In this document: piece by piece, positions 22,647-33,673 of the stretch | Numbering within the stretch: the stretch's first letter is position 1 | How the letters are laid out: every line of letters starts with the position of its first letter | Source of the DNA: Phanerochaete sordida | Taxonomy: Eukaryota > Basidiomycota > Agaricomycetes > Polyporales > Phanerochaetaceae | Assembly: GCA_019973155.2 (NCBI GenBank) | Contig: BPQB01000003.1 | Span: 1 to 64,000 of the forward strand | Reading direction: 5' to 3' | Length of the DNA stretch: 64,000 bases | The notes under the pieces: model-generated | Told to the model about the DNA's origin: nothing | Databases searched by the model: none | The model's input: only the letters and a program-made list of their open reading frames with translations | Translations under genes and position numbers: made by a program

Positions 22647-23519
22647 ATGACTACCTTCACATTGATGTCCACTAGCGGCCTCATGGAAGAGCACCTGGAA
22701 AAACGGAAAGCACCTTCGTCGCAGGACCCAAAACATGCGCCATCCGAGTCCATCTCGCATCGATGTTTTGAGGCGTCGAGAGCCTCCACTGCTTTCGCTT
22801 ACTCTGGTCGCACAATTTACACACCGAACGCAGCGCCCTCAATATCCCAGAGAATCGGTGGGGCCCTGTGTGTCAATATCGGCGGAGCCAAGGCGCAGCA
22901 AATTCGCTGCGACACTCCTTCACCGATACCCCAGCAAACCCGAAGTGCGATCCCCGACGAGGAGGCGAGCAGCGGCTACACCTCGAGTAGCGAGTGTTCA
23001 GACTACTTCTCGGGGAGCACATGCTCTACTCCTTGCTCGTCACCTCCGTCGTCTGTGGGTGGCTATTTCTCGGAGGAAGACATCGACAAGGCCACCGGCA
23101 GCTTTCCCTCGATCTCATCCATTGGCAGCAGTCAAGGCGCCCATGTCGCGTGCGCGCAGACACAAGGGTCGATCTGGTTAGCAGCTTGCGCATTCCGTCC
23201 AGCTAACCTGGTCCTGACTTTCCATTTAACAGACTGTGCCACGATACCAGTCTTAACTGGTGGAACCGACGGATGCCTGTCCGAAGGGCAGGAGCGTGCC
23301 GTTGTGCATGTTGGTACAGCGCTAGCGTCTGTTCTCTCGAGCTCGTTGCTCGAGGTATACCATTGCACCACTATATTTAATCGTAATAATTATTTGGGAC
23401 GGCTATGGCTCGTCGTACACGCACAGTGGCAGGAATATTTCCCGCAATCTCGCGAGCGACTGGGTCGGGGTGCGAACAGAATCAGTTGGTTGTCGCCTAG
23501 ACCAAGATGGGCGTGGTGA
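22647..23519 (+). CDS. unknown Ser-rich protein
   Basis: An open frame runs from MTTFTLMSTSGLMEEHLEKR to the stop after RPRWAW. It stays open further upstream without an ATG. The middle is Ser/Thr/Cys-rich with an acidic stretch (DEEASSGYTSSSECSDYFSG, then SSVGGYFSEEDIDK), which looks like a disordered region. I recognise no family. The part after about 23176 changes character and may contain an intron or lie beyond the true end, since GTTAGC and TTTAACAG could act as splice sites near 23178-23231. Its support is only frame length and composition, so it may be mis-modelled. Confidence 0.4.
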   Translation: MTTFTLMSTSGLMEEHLEKRKAPSSQDPKHAPSESISHRCFEASRASTAFAYSGRTIYTPNAAPSISQRIGGALCVNIGGAKAQQIRCDTPSPIPQQTRSAIPDEEASSGYTSSSECSDYFSGSTCSTPCSSPPSSVGGYFSEEDIDKATGSFPSISSIGSSQGAHVACAQTQGSIWLAACAFRPANLVLTFHLTDCATIPVLTGGTDGCLSEGQERAVVHVGTALASVLSSSLLEVYHCTTIFNRNNYLGRLWLVVHAQWQEYFPQSRERLGRGANRISWLSPRPRWAW

Positions 23520-23655
23520 CAAGCAACGGCAAACAACTCGAACGCCTTCACTCGCAGTCCTTCAACTTCATCCCACCCTTGCTCTTCCTGTCGGCTTGAA
23601 CAGAGGGCACCTCACTTTACCTTCTTCTCGTCTTCTTTTAGTCCCTTGATTCTCC

Positions 23656-25369
23656 ATGACCGACTCCTACGTTTCGTCCGCCAACGGCGATTCGCTCACT
23701 GCCAACGGTGCGAGCAGGCCAAACGGCTCGAGCCCGTCCCTCGCCCAGCCCTCCGAATCCGGCTCTGCACCCATCATCCGCAAAAAGCTGAATGGCTATG
23801 TCGGGTTCGCCAACCTTCCGAACCAGGTGCACAGAAAGAGCGTAAGGAAGGGCTTCCAGTTTACTGCTATGGTCGTCGGTAAGCGTCGTCGTCACGTACC
23901 ATAGAGGCACGCTGACCTGGCATACCCCCATCCTAGGCGAGTCCGGACTCGGCAAATCCACGCTCATTAACACTCTCTTCAACACTCGGCTGTATCCTCC
24001 CAAGGAGCCTCTGCCGCCAAGCGCAGAGCGTCCGCAGACTGTTGCAATTGAGAGCATCAGTGCAGGTGGGACCATTCACTGCACGGCGCGACTTGGCATC
24101 GTTTCTAAGCACTATTCAACAGACATTGAGGAGAACGGTGTTCGTCTCCGTCTCACTGTCGTTGATACACCTGGTTTTGGTGACTTCGTCAACAACGAGG
24201 ACAGGTGGGGTTACATATCACCACGAGTGATTCTTGCCTGGCTGATCATTTCCCCGCGTGTCAGCTGGAAGCCTATTGTCGAGAACATCGAGTCCCGTTT
24301 CGACTCTTACTTAGAGCAGGAAAACCGTGTGAACCGACAGAAAATCGCCGATAACCGCGTGCACGCATGCCTCTACTTCATCCAGCCCACAGGCCATTCG
24401 TAAGTCCACCCTTTCCATATGCACAGCGGTCATTGACACCGCTCGCAGGTTGAAGCCCATCGACGTCGAGTTCATGCGACAGCTTCACACCAGGGTCAAT
24501 CTCATTCCCATCATCGCCAAGGCGGACACCTTGACGGATGACGAGGTCGCCGACTTCAAATCTCGGGTAAGTCATTAAAGCAGTGTGTTATTGCGCGTAC
24601 TAACTCGGCGTAGATTTTGGCGGACATCGCGCAACACAATATCCATATCTTCCAAGCGCCAACATACGAGAACGAGGATGAGGAAGCCCTTGCTGAAGCG
24701 GAGGAGATTGCAAGCAAGATTCCGTTCGCTGTCGTGGGTTCCGACCGCCTGGTAAAGACCCCTGATGGTCGTGAAGTCCGCGGTCGTGCATACCCTTGGG
24801 GTGTGGTCGAGGTCGACAACGAAGACCACTGCGATTTCGTGAAGCTTAGGCAAATGCTTGTCCGGACATACATGGAAGAGCTCCGCGAATACACCAACGA
24901 CGTTCTCTACGAGAACTGGCGGACGGAGAAGCTTCTCAGTATGGGTGTTATTCAGGATCAGACTGTCTTCAAGGAGATCAAGTGCGTGCTATCGTTCTCC
25001 TTAGTCGCAGCGTTTAACTTAATCATTTCTGCAGCCCCGCGAGCCGGATGCAGGAAGAGCGGGTCATGCACGAGGCCAAGCTCGCGAAGATGGAGGCCGA
25101 GATGAAGATGGTCTTCTCGCAGAAGGTGCAGGAGAAGGAGGCGAAGTTGAAGCAGTCGGAAGAGGAGCTGTACGCAAGACACCGCGAGATGAAGGAGGCA
25201 CTCGAGAAGCAGCGGGCAGATCTCGAGGACAAGAAGAGGCGGATCGAGAGTGGTCGTCCGCTAACCCCAGACAAGACGAACGTAAGTTGTCACTTTGACG
25301 TTTCAGCATCGTGTGCTAACTTGACTTGCTTTGAAGACGAAGGTGAAGAGGGGCTTCCTTCGCGCTTGA
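23656..25369 (+). CDS. CDC3: septin, Cdc3 group
   Basis: Septins are GTP-binding proteins that polymerise at the bud neck, septum or hyphal cortex. The N-terminal extension ([20 protein letters not shown]) precedes the Cdc3-type polybasic segment ([20 protein letters not shown]). G-domain motifs are G1 GESGLGKST (formed by splicing near 23881-23936), G3 DTPGFGD and G4 AKAD, with the septin-unique element [10 protein letters not shown]. The C-terminal coiled coil starts about [20 protein letters not shown] and continues to [17 protein letters not shown], with PLTPDKT, which is a likely phosphorylation site. A final intron joins DKTN to [10 protein letters not shown] and a TGA at 25367-25369. 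About eight exons are seen. Cdc3 rather than Cdc10/11/12 is based on the N-terminal segment and long coiled coil. Confidence 0.92.
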
Positions 25370-25772
25370 TTTCGCCTCTCTTTCTTCATTTCCTTCTGGT
25401 CTTTCGTCGATTTCCTTGTCGCCCTATGGTATCCCTCCCCAGTCTGTGGTGCTTTACACTTCTCCCCTCCCCGCTATCGTACATCTCCGCGCCGCGACGT
25501 TCTGCACCCTTTGTTTTAATTTTGCATTTGTAGTGCATTTGAACACTCGACCACGCTCCTTACCATGGATACCGGAATTTCTCTTACAAGCTGTAGCTCT
25601 TGCTGAGCTTTTGGCGATGTTGGCACGCCTTGACTGTACATACCCTATGATACCTGGTCAACATCTACAAACAGAGGTGATCCCAGCGATGGCGGCGCTT
25701 GCGCGATCACATTGCATTTCTCTTCTGCACCCATCCTCACATTCGTTCACTCCGTCTGCGACGCTCGTCATC
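25370..25772. other. intergenic between CDC3 and MTR10
   Basis: The T/C-rich start (tttcgcctctctttcttcat) is probably septin 3' UTR, and the remainder holds the MTR10 promoter. The frame upstream of the MTR10 ATG happens to be open from 25416 but shows no conserved protein. No extra gene is supported. Confidence 0.4.
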
Positions 25773-28700
25773 ATGGCCGACAGCATGCAGGCAGTTCTGT
25801 CTGCCCTCAGTGTCTTCAGCAGCGCCCCTGACAAGGCGGCCCTCGACTCTGCCAACGCGTGGCTTCAGGATTTTCAGCACTCTGTAAATACTTTCGCACA
25901 TGGTCCAACGCGCCGCCGACTCTGACCGCGGACCTCGTCCTTTCTCCTAGTCTGAGGCATGGTCAATCTGCAACGTCCTTCTCCAGTCCCCGGATGCGCC
26001 ACCTGCGGCCAAGTTGTTCGCTGCTCAGACCTTCCGTATGAAGGTAGTGCCCCCTCGTACGCGTCGTGGATCGCATGACTCTTACGACACCTCTCACTAG
26101 GTCACGTACGACCTCCATCAGGTGGATAGCTCGAACTTGCCTGCGTTACGGGATACACTGGTGGCTGCGCTCGAGAAGTACCATGTCGGGCCTCGCTCTC
26201 TGCTCGTCCAGCTGTGCCTGGCCTTGTCGGGACTGGCTCTGCAGTTTCCAGCCTGGAAGAACCCGGTTCAAGACATGATAGATTCGTTCGGGAGAAACCC
26301 TGCAACCGTCCCCACTCTGCTCCAATTCCTCACGGTGCTTCCTGAAGAGTTGACGAGTAACACGAGAATACCGGTGACGGTGCGGCTTCGTGTTTCAATC
26401 TGAAGCTCAAGGCTAATGAGTCTCGCAGGACGATGAATATCGCGCAAGAGCCGAAACCATTCTCACAAACAACGCGGAAACGGTAGTCGAGCTGCTGTCG
26501 ATGTATATCCAAGCGCAAGGTACGCTATATGTAGCCGCTCCGTGGACGAGCTAACACTAGCCTTTTAGGTGTTACATTCGGCGTACAGACGCAAATCTTC
26601 CACTGCCTCAGCAGCTGGCTCACCAGTGGCGAGATACCCGCCGCGGCCGTAACGCAAACGCCTCTGCTGCAGTTCTCCTTCCAAGCCCTAGCCTCAGACG
26701 ACTTGTTCGACGCCGCCGTGTCCGTAATCTGCGATCTGATACACGAGACCCAGGAAGTCGAGGAAAACATGGCGGTCATACAAGAAATCGTCCCTCTGAT
26801 TATCGCTCTCAAACCGAAGTTGGCTGAGTGGGGCGACGACGGAGAGAAGGTCCGAGGGCTCGCCAAGATCTTTGCGGAGGCTGGGGAGGCATATCGCAGT
26901 CTCTTGCTCCATCACACAGAGTCGTTCTACCCCATTCTAGAGGCCATCCGCGAATGTGCCGCATACCCTGACCTCGACATCGCTCCCATCACATTCCCCT
27001 TCTGGATGCGTCTTGCACAAAGTATAGGCAAGCGGCCATCTGTCTCTCCCCTCCTCCTCGAAGAGTACAAGAAGCTCGCCGGCATTGTCATCAATCACCT
27101 TCACTTCCCGCCTGATTCCAAAGCACTGACTGGTCAAGAAGCGGAAGACTTCCGGTCTTTCCGTCACGTCATGGGCGATACACTCAAGGACTGTTGTTTC
27201 GTTCTTGGCACGGACGTCTGTCTCAGCGCTGCGTACGACATGATTACCTCTGCCATGGCGAGCGGGAACGTCTCTTGGCAGCAAATAGAGGCCCCTCTGT
27301 TCTCTATGCGATCTATGGGCGCCGAAGTCAACCCGGATGACGATGTCGTCGTGCCCAAAATCATGGACCTGATCCCGACACTCCCTCCCCATCCACGTAT
27401 CCGCTACGCGGCCTTGCTTATCGTCTCTCGGTACACCGAGTGGATCAACAAGCATCCGTCCTATATCCCTTACATGCTCCAATTCATCTCCGCAGGATTC
27501 GAAGATTCCGACTTGGACATAGTCGCAGCCGCTGGCCAGGCACTGCGGTATCTGTGCCAGGATTGTAAACAGGTATGTCGCCCACGCTCTTTACGCCTCT
27601 CTATGCACGCTCATCGTATCTTCGTAGCATTTGGTAGAGTACTTGCCGCAGTTGCACAGCTTCCTCAAAGCCATGGGCACAAAGGTCGCGCAAGAGGACA
27701 AGGCCACGATGTACCAGGCGATTGCATTCGTGATCTCCGCGATGCCTATGGAGCAAGCGGCGCAGACTTTGCGCCAGTTTTCGCTTGATATCCTGGCACT
27801 TGTTCACGCCGCGGCCAGCAAGCAAACGATGGCTTCGAGCAAAGAAATGAAGGATGCTATAGGTACGACTATAGCAGTAAGACGAGTAACATTGACTCAC
27901 CTGCTCCTGCAGATGGACTTGAGAACCTTGAGGTAATGCTTAGCATTGTCGAATCGTTCGGCGATGAGCTTCCCGCTGCCTGCCGGAACACCTGTCAAGA
28001 AGCATGGCTGTTCTTCGACCCCTTCATCGCGAAGTATGGGTCTGACTTCAACGCCTGCGAGCGCGTCACCCGCCTTCTCCGGTATGCGCTGAACTTCTTC
28101 GGCGCGGCGGCGCTCCCGGTCATTCCCGCCGTACTGGCAAGGTTGTCCGCCGCTTTCGATGAAACCTCTTACGCCAGCTATCTCTGGATAATTGGCAAAG
28201 CGATCGCTCGTTACGGCAATGAGGAAGACGTGGGTCTACGAAGTGCCTTCAAGCAGGCGTTCGAACAGACATCAAACAAGCTCGTCAAAGTATTGCAAAA
28301 CACCCCGCCGACCCAAATCCCAGACGGTGAGACACCCTGTCCTATGGTCTTAGCAGTCCTAACGTGTCGTTTTTGCAGTCATGGAAGATTACCTTCGCAT
28401 GGTCATTTCTGTGATCGACTATGCTCCTGACATATTTTTCACGTCGCCCGCATTCCCCATTGCCTTCCGCGCAGCAATGGCGGGACTGACCCTCGTCCAG
28501 TCTGACATCGTGTTCGCATCACTGGATGTCCTTAGAAGCGTCATTGCCCACGACTGCCTCGACCCGGCGCCGGTGCCGCCTCCGAAATTCCCCATCTATG
28601 CTGCCGCCATCAAGCCTTTGGTGGAGAAAGAGGGTCTCGAGCTCACCGGCTGCTTGCTCTCCGGTCTGACAGGTGATTTTCCCGAGGACGCAGTGTCGAC

Positions 28701-29010
28701 TGTGATCACCATCTTCCGCGTCCTTGCTGCGCTGTGGTCCACACAGCTCTTGTCGTGGCTGCCGGTGGTTCTCAGCCAGCTCCCGTCGACTTCCGTGCCC
28801 GACCAGGCCAAAACTGTGTTCCTTTCTGATGTTACTCAGTGCGTCGAGTTTCGTAGCTGGTCTGGACGACAGCCATGCTCAATGTTGACCCGCCACAGGT
28901 CGATCAACGCGAGAGACTACGATAAGGTCAAGTACGCAATCATAACGCTAAACCGCGCGTCGCGTAAAGTGCGAGAAAGGAGACGGAACATGGGCAACCT
29001 GGATCGGTAG
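25773..29010 (+). CDS. MTR10: importin-beta family nuclear import receptor Mtr10/transportin-3 type
   Basis: Mtr10 imports mRNA-binding proteins such as Npl3-type SR-like factors and has been linked to tRNA traffic. The N-terminus MADSMQAVLSALSVFSSAPD and the spliced block SEAWSICNVLLQSPDAPPAA plus AAQTFRMK VTYDLHQ form the importin-beta N-terminal HEAT repeats. Helical repeats continue through PRSLLVQLCLALSGLALQFP, QTQIFHCLSSWLTSGEIP, YAALLIVSRYTEWINKHPSY and AGQALRYLCQDCKQ. The end is YDKVKYAIITLNRASRKVRE and RRNMGNLDR. The size, about 930 residues, fits the family. About ten exons are inferred with joints that keep frame, for example QDCKQ to HLVEYLPQL and TQIPD to VMEDYLRM. It is transcribed in tandem between CDC3 and LSC1. 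Confidence 0.9.
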
Positions 29011-29217
29011 AGCACGCGCATGAGCACGGAGGAGGATAGAGGAATAGTACTGTAGCTGTATCAGACCGTTTTGTAGTGTATCGTTGGTGCGTTGAATAAT
29101 TGCTCGTCCATCTTTGCCGGAGCCTGCCGGAGCGCGCCTCTGGGCGTAACCTCGCTGCTGCAGGCAATCAGCAGCCTTACCCGCTCTCTCCTCCTGCTCT
29201 TTCCTTACCCCATCGTC

Positions 29218-30596
29218 ATGTTTCGCCGTGCAGGACAGTCGCTGGCGTCCGCTGGTAAGGCAGTCTGCTCATGCTCAGGCCTCCATTCAAATATTCATCG
29301 GCTTCGCGCTTTTAGGCCGACGGACTTTCTCGCAGTCTGCGGCCCGGCAGAACTACGACGCTACCATCCAGAACCTCCTCATCCACAAGGACACGAAGGT
29401 CCTCTGCCAGGGTCTCACTGGAAAGACTGTGAGTACAATTGTAGAGACACGGGCGCACATGCTGACGTGCAAGCGTAGGGTACTTTCCACGTGAAGGAGG
29501 CTCTCGAGTATGGAACGAACATGGTCGGAGGTGTCTCGCCAAGCAAGGCTGGCCAGACTCACCTCGGACTTCCCGTCTTCGGTTCGGTCAAGGAGGTCTG
29601 CCTTATGATGTTTTACGCGTTGTCCACGCTCGATCTGATATGCTGTCCAGGCTGTGCGTGAAGTGAAGCCCGACGCGACTGTGCTCTACGTGCCCCCGCC
29701 CACCGCTGCCGACGCTATCATCGAGGCGATTGAAAACGAGATTGGTCTGATTGTGTGTATCACGGAGGGTATCCCCCAGCAGGATGAGATCAAGGTGCGC
29801 CCCTTTGCGACCACCGCGTTTTCTGGCACTGACAATATAGTAGGTTATGAACGCGTTGAAGAGCCAGTCAAAGTCTCGGCTTGTTGGCCCCAACTGCCCT
29901 GGCGTCATTAACCCCCTTGGCTGCAAGATGGGTATCCAGCCCGGCCACATCCACAAGCCCGGCAAAATTGGCATCGTGTCCCGCTCCGGCACCCTGACAT
30001 ACGAAGCCGTCGCGCAGACCACCGATGTGGGACTGGGCCAATCGCTCTGTGTTGGCATCGGCGGCGACCCCTTCCCCGGCACCAAGCACGTCGACGTGAT
30101 CAAGCTGTTCCTCGACGACCCCAACACCGAGGGTATGCATTCCAGTGTCCAAAGCATGAATACTGGCGCTCATTCTACCATCAGGTATCGTCATTATCGG
30201 CGAGATTGGTGGCTCGATGGAGGAGGAGGCTGCTGAATACCTCGAGAGGTACAACAAGACTCGTCCGAGCCCGAAGCCCGTCGTCGGTTTCATCGCTGGC
30301 CGTACGGCTCCTCCCGGTCGCCGCATGGGTCACGCCGGTGCTATCATTTCCGGTGGCAAGGGTTAGTACTACGTGCATTGCATGTGGCTTCTCTGACGGT
30401 TTTGTCTGGTGTTAGGTGCTGCATCTGACAAGGTCGCCGCGCTCGAGAAGGCTGGCGTTATCGTCACAGACAGCCCCGCAAAGATCGGCTCTGCGATGCT
30501 TAAGGTACATACCTCGCGCTATGCCTATGTTCGCCACTCATTTGCTTACCGTGTTTCAGGCCATGAAGGCTGCTGGTCTCGTGTAGAGGACTATGT
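29218..30596 (+). CDS. LSC1: succinyl-CoA ligase alpha subunit, mitochondrial
   Basis: This subunit of the TCA cycle enzyme interconverts succinyl-CoA and succinate with nucleotide phosphorylation. The first exon [12 protein letters not shown] joins to [20 protein letters not shown], giving a mitochondrial presequence split by an intron. The CoA-binding domain shows [20 protein letters not shown] and [19 protein letters not shown]. The ligase domain shows [18 protein letters not shown] and [18 protein letters not shown]. The phosphorylated histidine motif [16 protein letters not shown] lies near 30320-30362. It ends with the last exon AMKAAGLV and TAG at 30594-30596. About eight exons are present, with every joint consistent with the family alignment. 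Length and motifs are intact. Confidence 0.95.
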
Positions 30597-30795
30597 TTGC
30601 TTTCTTGCCTCATTCCGTCATAGACATGTATGCAGAGATATCCATATCACACCTATTTAATGTGTCGCTTTGTGTGTACAGTGCATAGCCTGTGCACGAA
30701 ATCCCACACGTCTTGCTGCGAGACTCAAGTACTGACAGTACTGACGAGCGAGACGGTGGGCGCTACTGCCATGCGGCGCGGCCGTCGCGTGAAGT

Positions 30796-30801
30796 CACGT
30801 G
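30796..30801. promoter_or_regulatory. CACGTG E-box
   Basis: The sequence tCACGTG is 71 bp before the start codon of the RNase III-fold mitoribosomal gene and 200 bp after the LSC1 stop. In fungi this motif is bound by Cbf1/Tye7-type bHLH factors, often at respiratory genes. A single 6-bp match can occur by chance. Confidence 0.35.
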
Positions 30802-30871
30802 CTCTAGAATTTGTGGGCGGTCGCCGCTTGTCCGGCGTGAGCGTGACAGTTCATCGTCTCGACTCTCGCCC

Positions 30872-31880
30872 ATGTCGCAGATATTCACCAGAGGGCGTAT
30901 CTTGGCACATGGCATAACACCAAGACCAGCCACGATAGTTCTCAATGGTGTGTGTCCTCTTGCATTTCTCCGGTCCATCTCTGATGAGCCTGTAGGTTTG
31001 AGGCAAGAGGTCTTCCGAGGTCGCACACTGCAGCATCGGTCCTACGCTCGTCAACATACGGCACAACCCCAGCACCCGCGCACTTCCATTGATTCTGCAA
31101 TAACGGAGCTGCCCGACACCTCAAAACTGACTCAACACTTGGACCGCGTCTTTGCACCTCTGCAATTTCCTCCGGAGTTGGCGGCTCGGATATTGACCCA
31201 CCAGAGTCATAGGCATGGAGTGCTCACAAACAATGCTAGGTTGAGCTTCATTGGTGCGTAGCATCAGCTTTACTGTGCTGTAACGTCACCCATCATGTCT
31301 TTACTTGCGTTAGGTCGTCGGGTGTTGAAGTCATACCTCCTTCTGTTCATTCACTCGTCGTCGGCTCTGAGCCCCCAACACGACTATGATAACCTCCTCG
31401 ACCGTGTCTTGAACACCTACGTCCTTGGAGAATTCGTCGGTCCACGGTGGCAGCTCGGCAAGGTCATGAAATGGACCCCAGCAACGCAAAGCGAATCCCT
31501 AGCGCAAGACCCTACCAGCGCCGTGCAGCTCGGCAGAGATGCTTCCAGAAGCATTGGGTTGTACAAAGTGGAGGGTACGACTGTCGAAGCCTTGGTCGGA
31601 GGAGTGTTCCACCAATTTGTGAGTGGCCGTGTTCATCCGGGTCTACAACCCTGTCCTGTCCCGACTCTCGGGCTCAGGAAGGCACTGACAGAGCATCTTT
31701 TAGGGAGGCCGAGTTGCTCACAGGCTCTTCCACACGCGGCTGCTTCCTCATATCCTTCTGCCAGGGAAGCCGGCCGGCTTGCCCGACCTCTTCCACGCCG
31801 ACGCTTTGAAAATCTGCGAGCAAATGGGCGGACCGCAGGCTGACCTTTTTGGCACTTCAAGTGCACCTGAACGGCCATAG
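30872..31880 (+). CDS. mitochondrial large-subunit protein with RNase III fold (mL57/mL44 type)
   Basis: The Arg/Ser-rich N-terminus (MSQIFTRGRILAHGITPRPA) fits mitochondrial targeting. The domain ELAARILTHQSHRHGVLTNN, ARLSFIG joined to RRVLKSYLLLFIHSSS, then LGEFVGPRWQLGKVMKW, then GLYKVEGTTVEALVGGVFHQ resembles the RNase III fold. The catalytic acidic signature (NERLEFLGD) is replaced (NARLSFIGR), as in the mitoribosomal proteins mL44 and mL57 (Mrpl3/Mrpl15), which keep the fold but not catalysis. The last exon, reached by an intron at about 31621-31702, reads LLPHILLPGKPAGLPDLFHA and ends SSAPERP with TAG at 31878-31880. I cannot separate mL57 from mL44 by eye. Confidence 0.72.
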
Positions 31881-32026
31881 TCTATCGTACACAGTGCTTT
31901 CAGCGGCTCGTATTTTACATGATTTCTGTAGCACCGTAGACTACGCGGTTCCATTCTATCTCATTGACGCATGCCAAGATTGGCCGCCCGTGTCTGCAAG
32001 CTACTCCAGCTCTCCGCTTGACCATC

Positions 32027-32905
32027 ATGTCGTCTGCCTACACCCCTACGCCTCACTTTCGAGATGCTGCTGCATATCTTTCCAGTGCGCCTTCCCTCTC
32101 GAAAGTATCGAACAGCACCAAGCTGGAGGTCCCGCGTCCTGCTCTCGTCCTTCAGCCGGAAATCCTGACAGTGCCTTCGACAGCTATATGGTCTCTTCAA
32201 ATATCTCACGACATCCCAAACACCGAACACGTCTCGCCCGGGCTTGCTAGACTTTACGGGGCGGGCAAAGTGGGATGCTTGGAGCAACATCGGCAAGCAG
32301 TTTGCAGATCGCGCGCCCGACGTTGAGGCGCGGTATATCCAGATCGCTACAGAACTCGGGTGGAAGCCAGGCGAGACCTCAGCTGCTCCAGGCAAGACGA
32401 CAGAAGAGACTTCAAGTGCGAGCAAAGACGAGGATATTTGGGACAAGGATGCTGGCTCGAGGGCAAGTGGAGGTCCGAGCGGTCTCGGTAACTCAGTGAG
32501 CACTGTGTCGCAGGCCGGCGAAGAGGAGAGACAACAAGGAACCCTACACGCCTTGGCTGTTTCAGGAGATGTACAAGGAATAGGATCGTTTCTGCAATCA
32601 CACCCGGAGACGCAGTTGAACGAGAAAGATGCCTATGTGAGAGTCGCGATATCTGCGAGGTGCAATCATTGACGGCAGCATAGGGATATACGGCTTTGCA
32701 TTTGGCCAGCGACAGAGGACATCTAGCGGTTGTGAAACTTCTCCTTGAACGTGGGGCAGACCCCAGACTTCAGGTAGCTTCTGTGTCTCTCGTCTTTCAG
32801 CCGCGGCTGACACGCTACTAGGACGCGGATGAGCTGACGGCCGTTGAGCTTGCGCGCATAGCCGAGCACGATGATGTTGTAGCATTGATCGAATCTAAGC
32901 AGTGA
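32027..32905 (+). CDS. acyl-CoA-binding domain protein with ankyrin repeats (ACBD6-like)
   Basis: The N-terminal ACBP domain begins MSSAYTPTPHFRDAAAYLSS, continues LSKVSNSTKLE and then, after an intron, LYGLFKYLTTSQTPNTSRPG and LLDFTGRAKWDAWSNIGK. It carries the tyrosine and lysine positions of the acyl-CoA site. A Ser/Glu-rich linker follows. At the C-terminus are ankyrin repeats: GTLHALAVSGDVQGIGSFLQ, then GYTALHLASDRGHLAVVKLL and DADELTAVELARIAEHDD, ending ALIESKQ with TGA at 32903-32905. Such proteins bind long-chain acyl-CoA in the cytosol. The first intron would begin GTCCCG after GAG, a weak donor. The frame and the family both require the exon to end there. Confidence 0.87.
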
Positions 32906-33171
32906 AGAACACAGCGTAGTATGGGGCTCGTGTTTGAGTGGATAGAAGGCTTGTACTACCTCGTGCCTCTCGCATTGAGTGCAAAAGAGAAGTATACCGT
33001 GGAACGTATGATAAATTGCCTCCATCAGACATCAGCCTTTGACCTCCTCCTTTCCTTCGTTCAATGGTCTCGTCGTCCTTCTACTGCTCTAGGAGCAGTA
33101 CGAGGCCGATACGAGACGGCTGATACCGCTATCCGTAGCCCAACGGTGTCCGCTAGGACATGTATGAGGCT
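32906..33171. other. convergent 3' region
   Basis: This 266-bp gap lies between the stop codons of the ACBP-ankyrin gene (plus) and bS16m (minus) and should hold both 3' UTRs. No gene is visible. Confidence 0.4.
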
Positions 33172-33532
33172 TCATGAGGATTGAGTAGTCGAATCGCCGT
33201 GACGCTGGTGGTATCTCGAGGTTGGAGAGAGAATGCCGCCCTGCATGGCCAATGAACTCCTTGAGACAGAACACAGAAAACCGGGTACTCACCATTGTCA
33301 ACAACCTGACCACGCTAGTCGAAGGCTCCGCTCCCTGCCTGAGCCAGTGCTTTATCCGCTGCGAGCTCCACTTGACAGTCTTTCGGTCTTCGCCAGGCTT
33401 CAGCTGCGGGTCGTAGACAGCGAGAGTCTCGAGCGGGCGTGCGTCCCGCCGTTTAGTCGAGTCCACAACGACCATGTGGAAGATGCGGCTGTGGCGAGGG
33501 CCGTGCAGCGCAAAGCGAATGCGGACCGGCAT
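33172..33532 (-). CDS. MRPS16: mitochondrial ribosomal protein bS16m
   Basis: This is the bacterial S16 homologue of the mitochondrial small subunit. The start MPVRIRFALHGPRHSRIFHM is the family's beginning, and RRDARPLETLAVYDPQLKPG and SQRIKHWLRQGAEPSTSVVR follow. A single intron, whose donor GTGAGT directly follows the ATG of LLTM, joins LLTM to GGILSPTSRYHQRHGDSTTQ and SS before TGA at 33172-33174. The protein is about 103 residues, normal for the family. No long presequence is present; bS16m often lacks a cleavable one. Confidence 0.93.
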
Positions 33533-33673
33533 CGTCGACAGGGCTTTTTGGAGAGTAGTGCTGGGCTACGGGTGCGCCGGTCGGTGGTGGTCTGCTGCAA
33601 GGACGGAACAGTCGCGCTTAGCCGAACTCGCGGGGACTGTTTGGGCGCTCTCGTACACTCGTTCTTCAAAACG
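33533..33673. promoter_or_regulatory. compact divergent promoter bS16m / LSM5
   Basis: Only 141 bp separate two start codons facing away from each other. The region is GC-rich with no clear TATA. It must contain both promoters and both 5' UTRs unless transcripts overlap. Confidence 0.55.
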
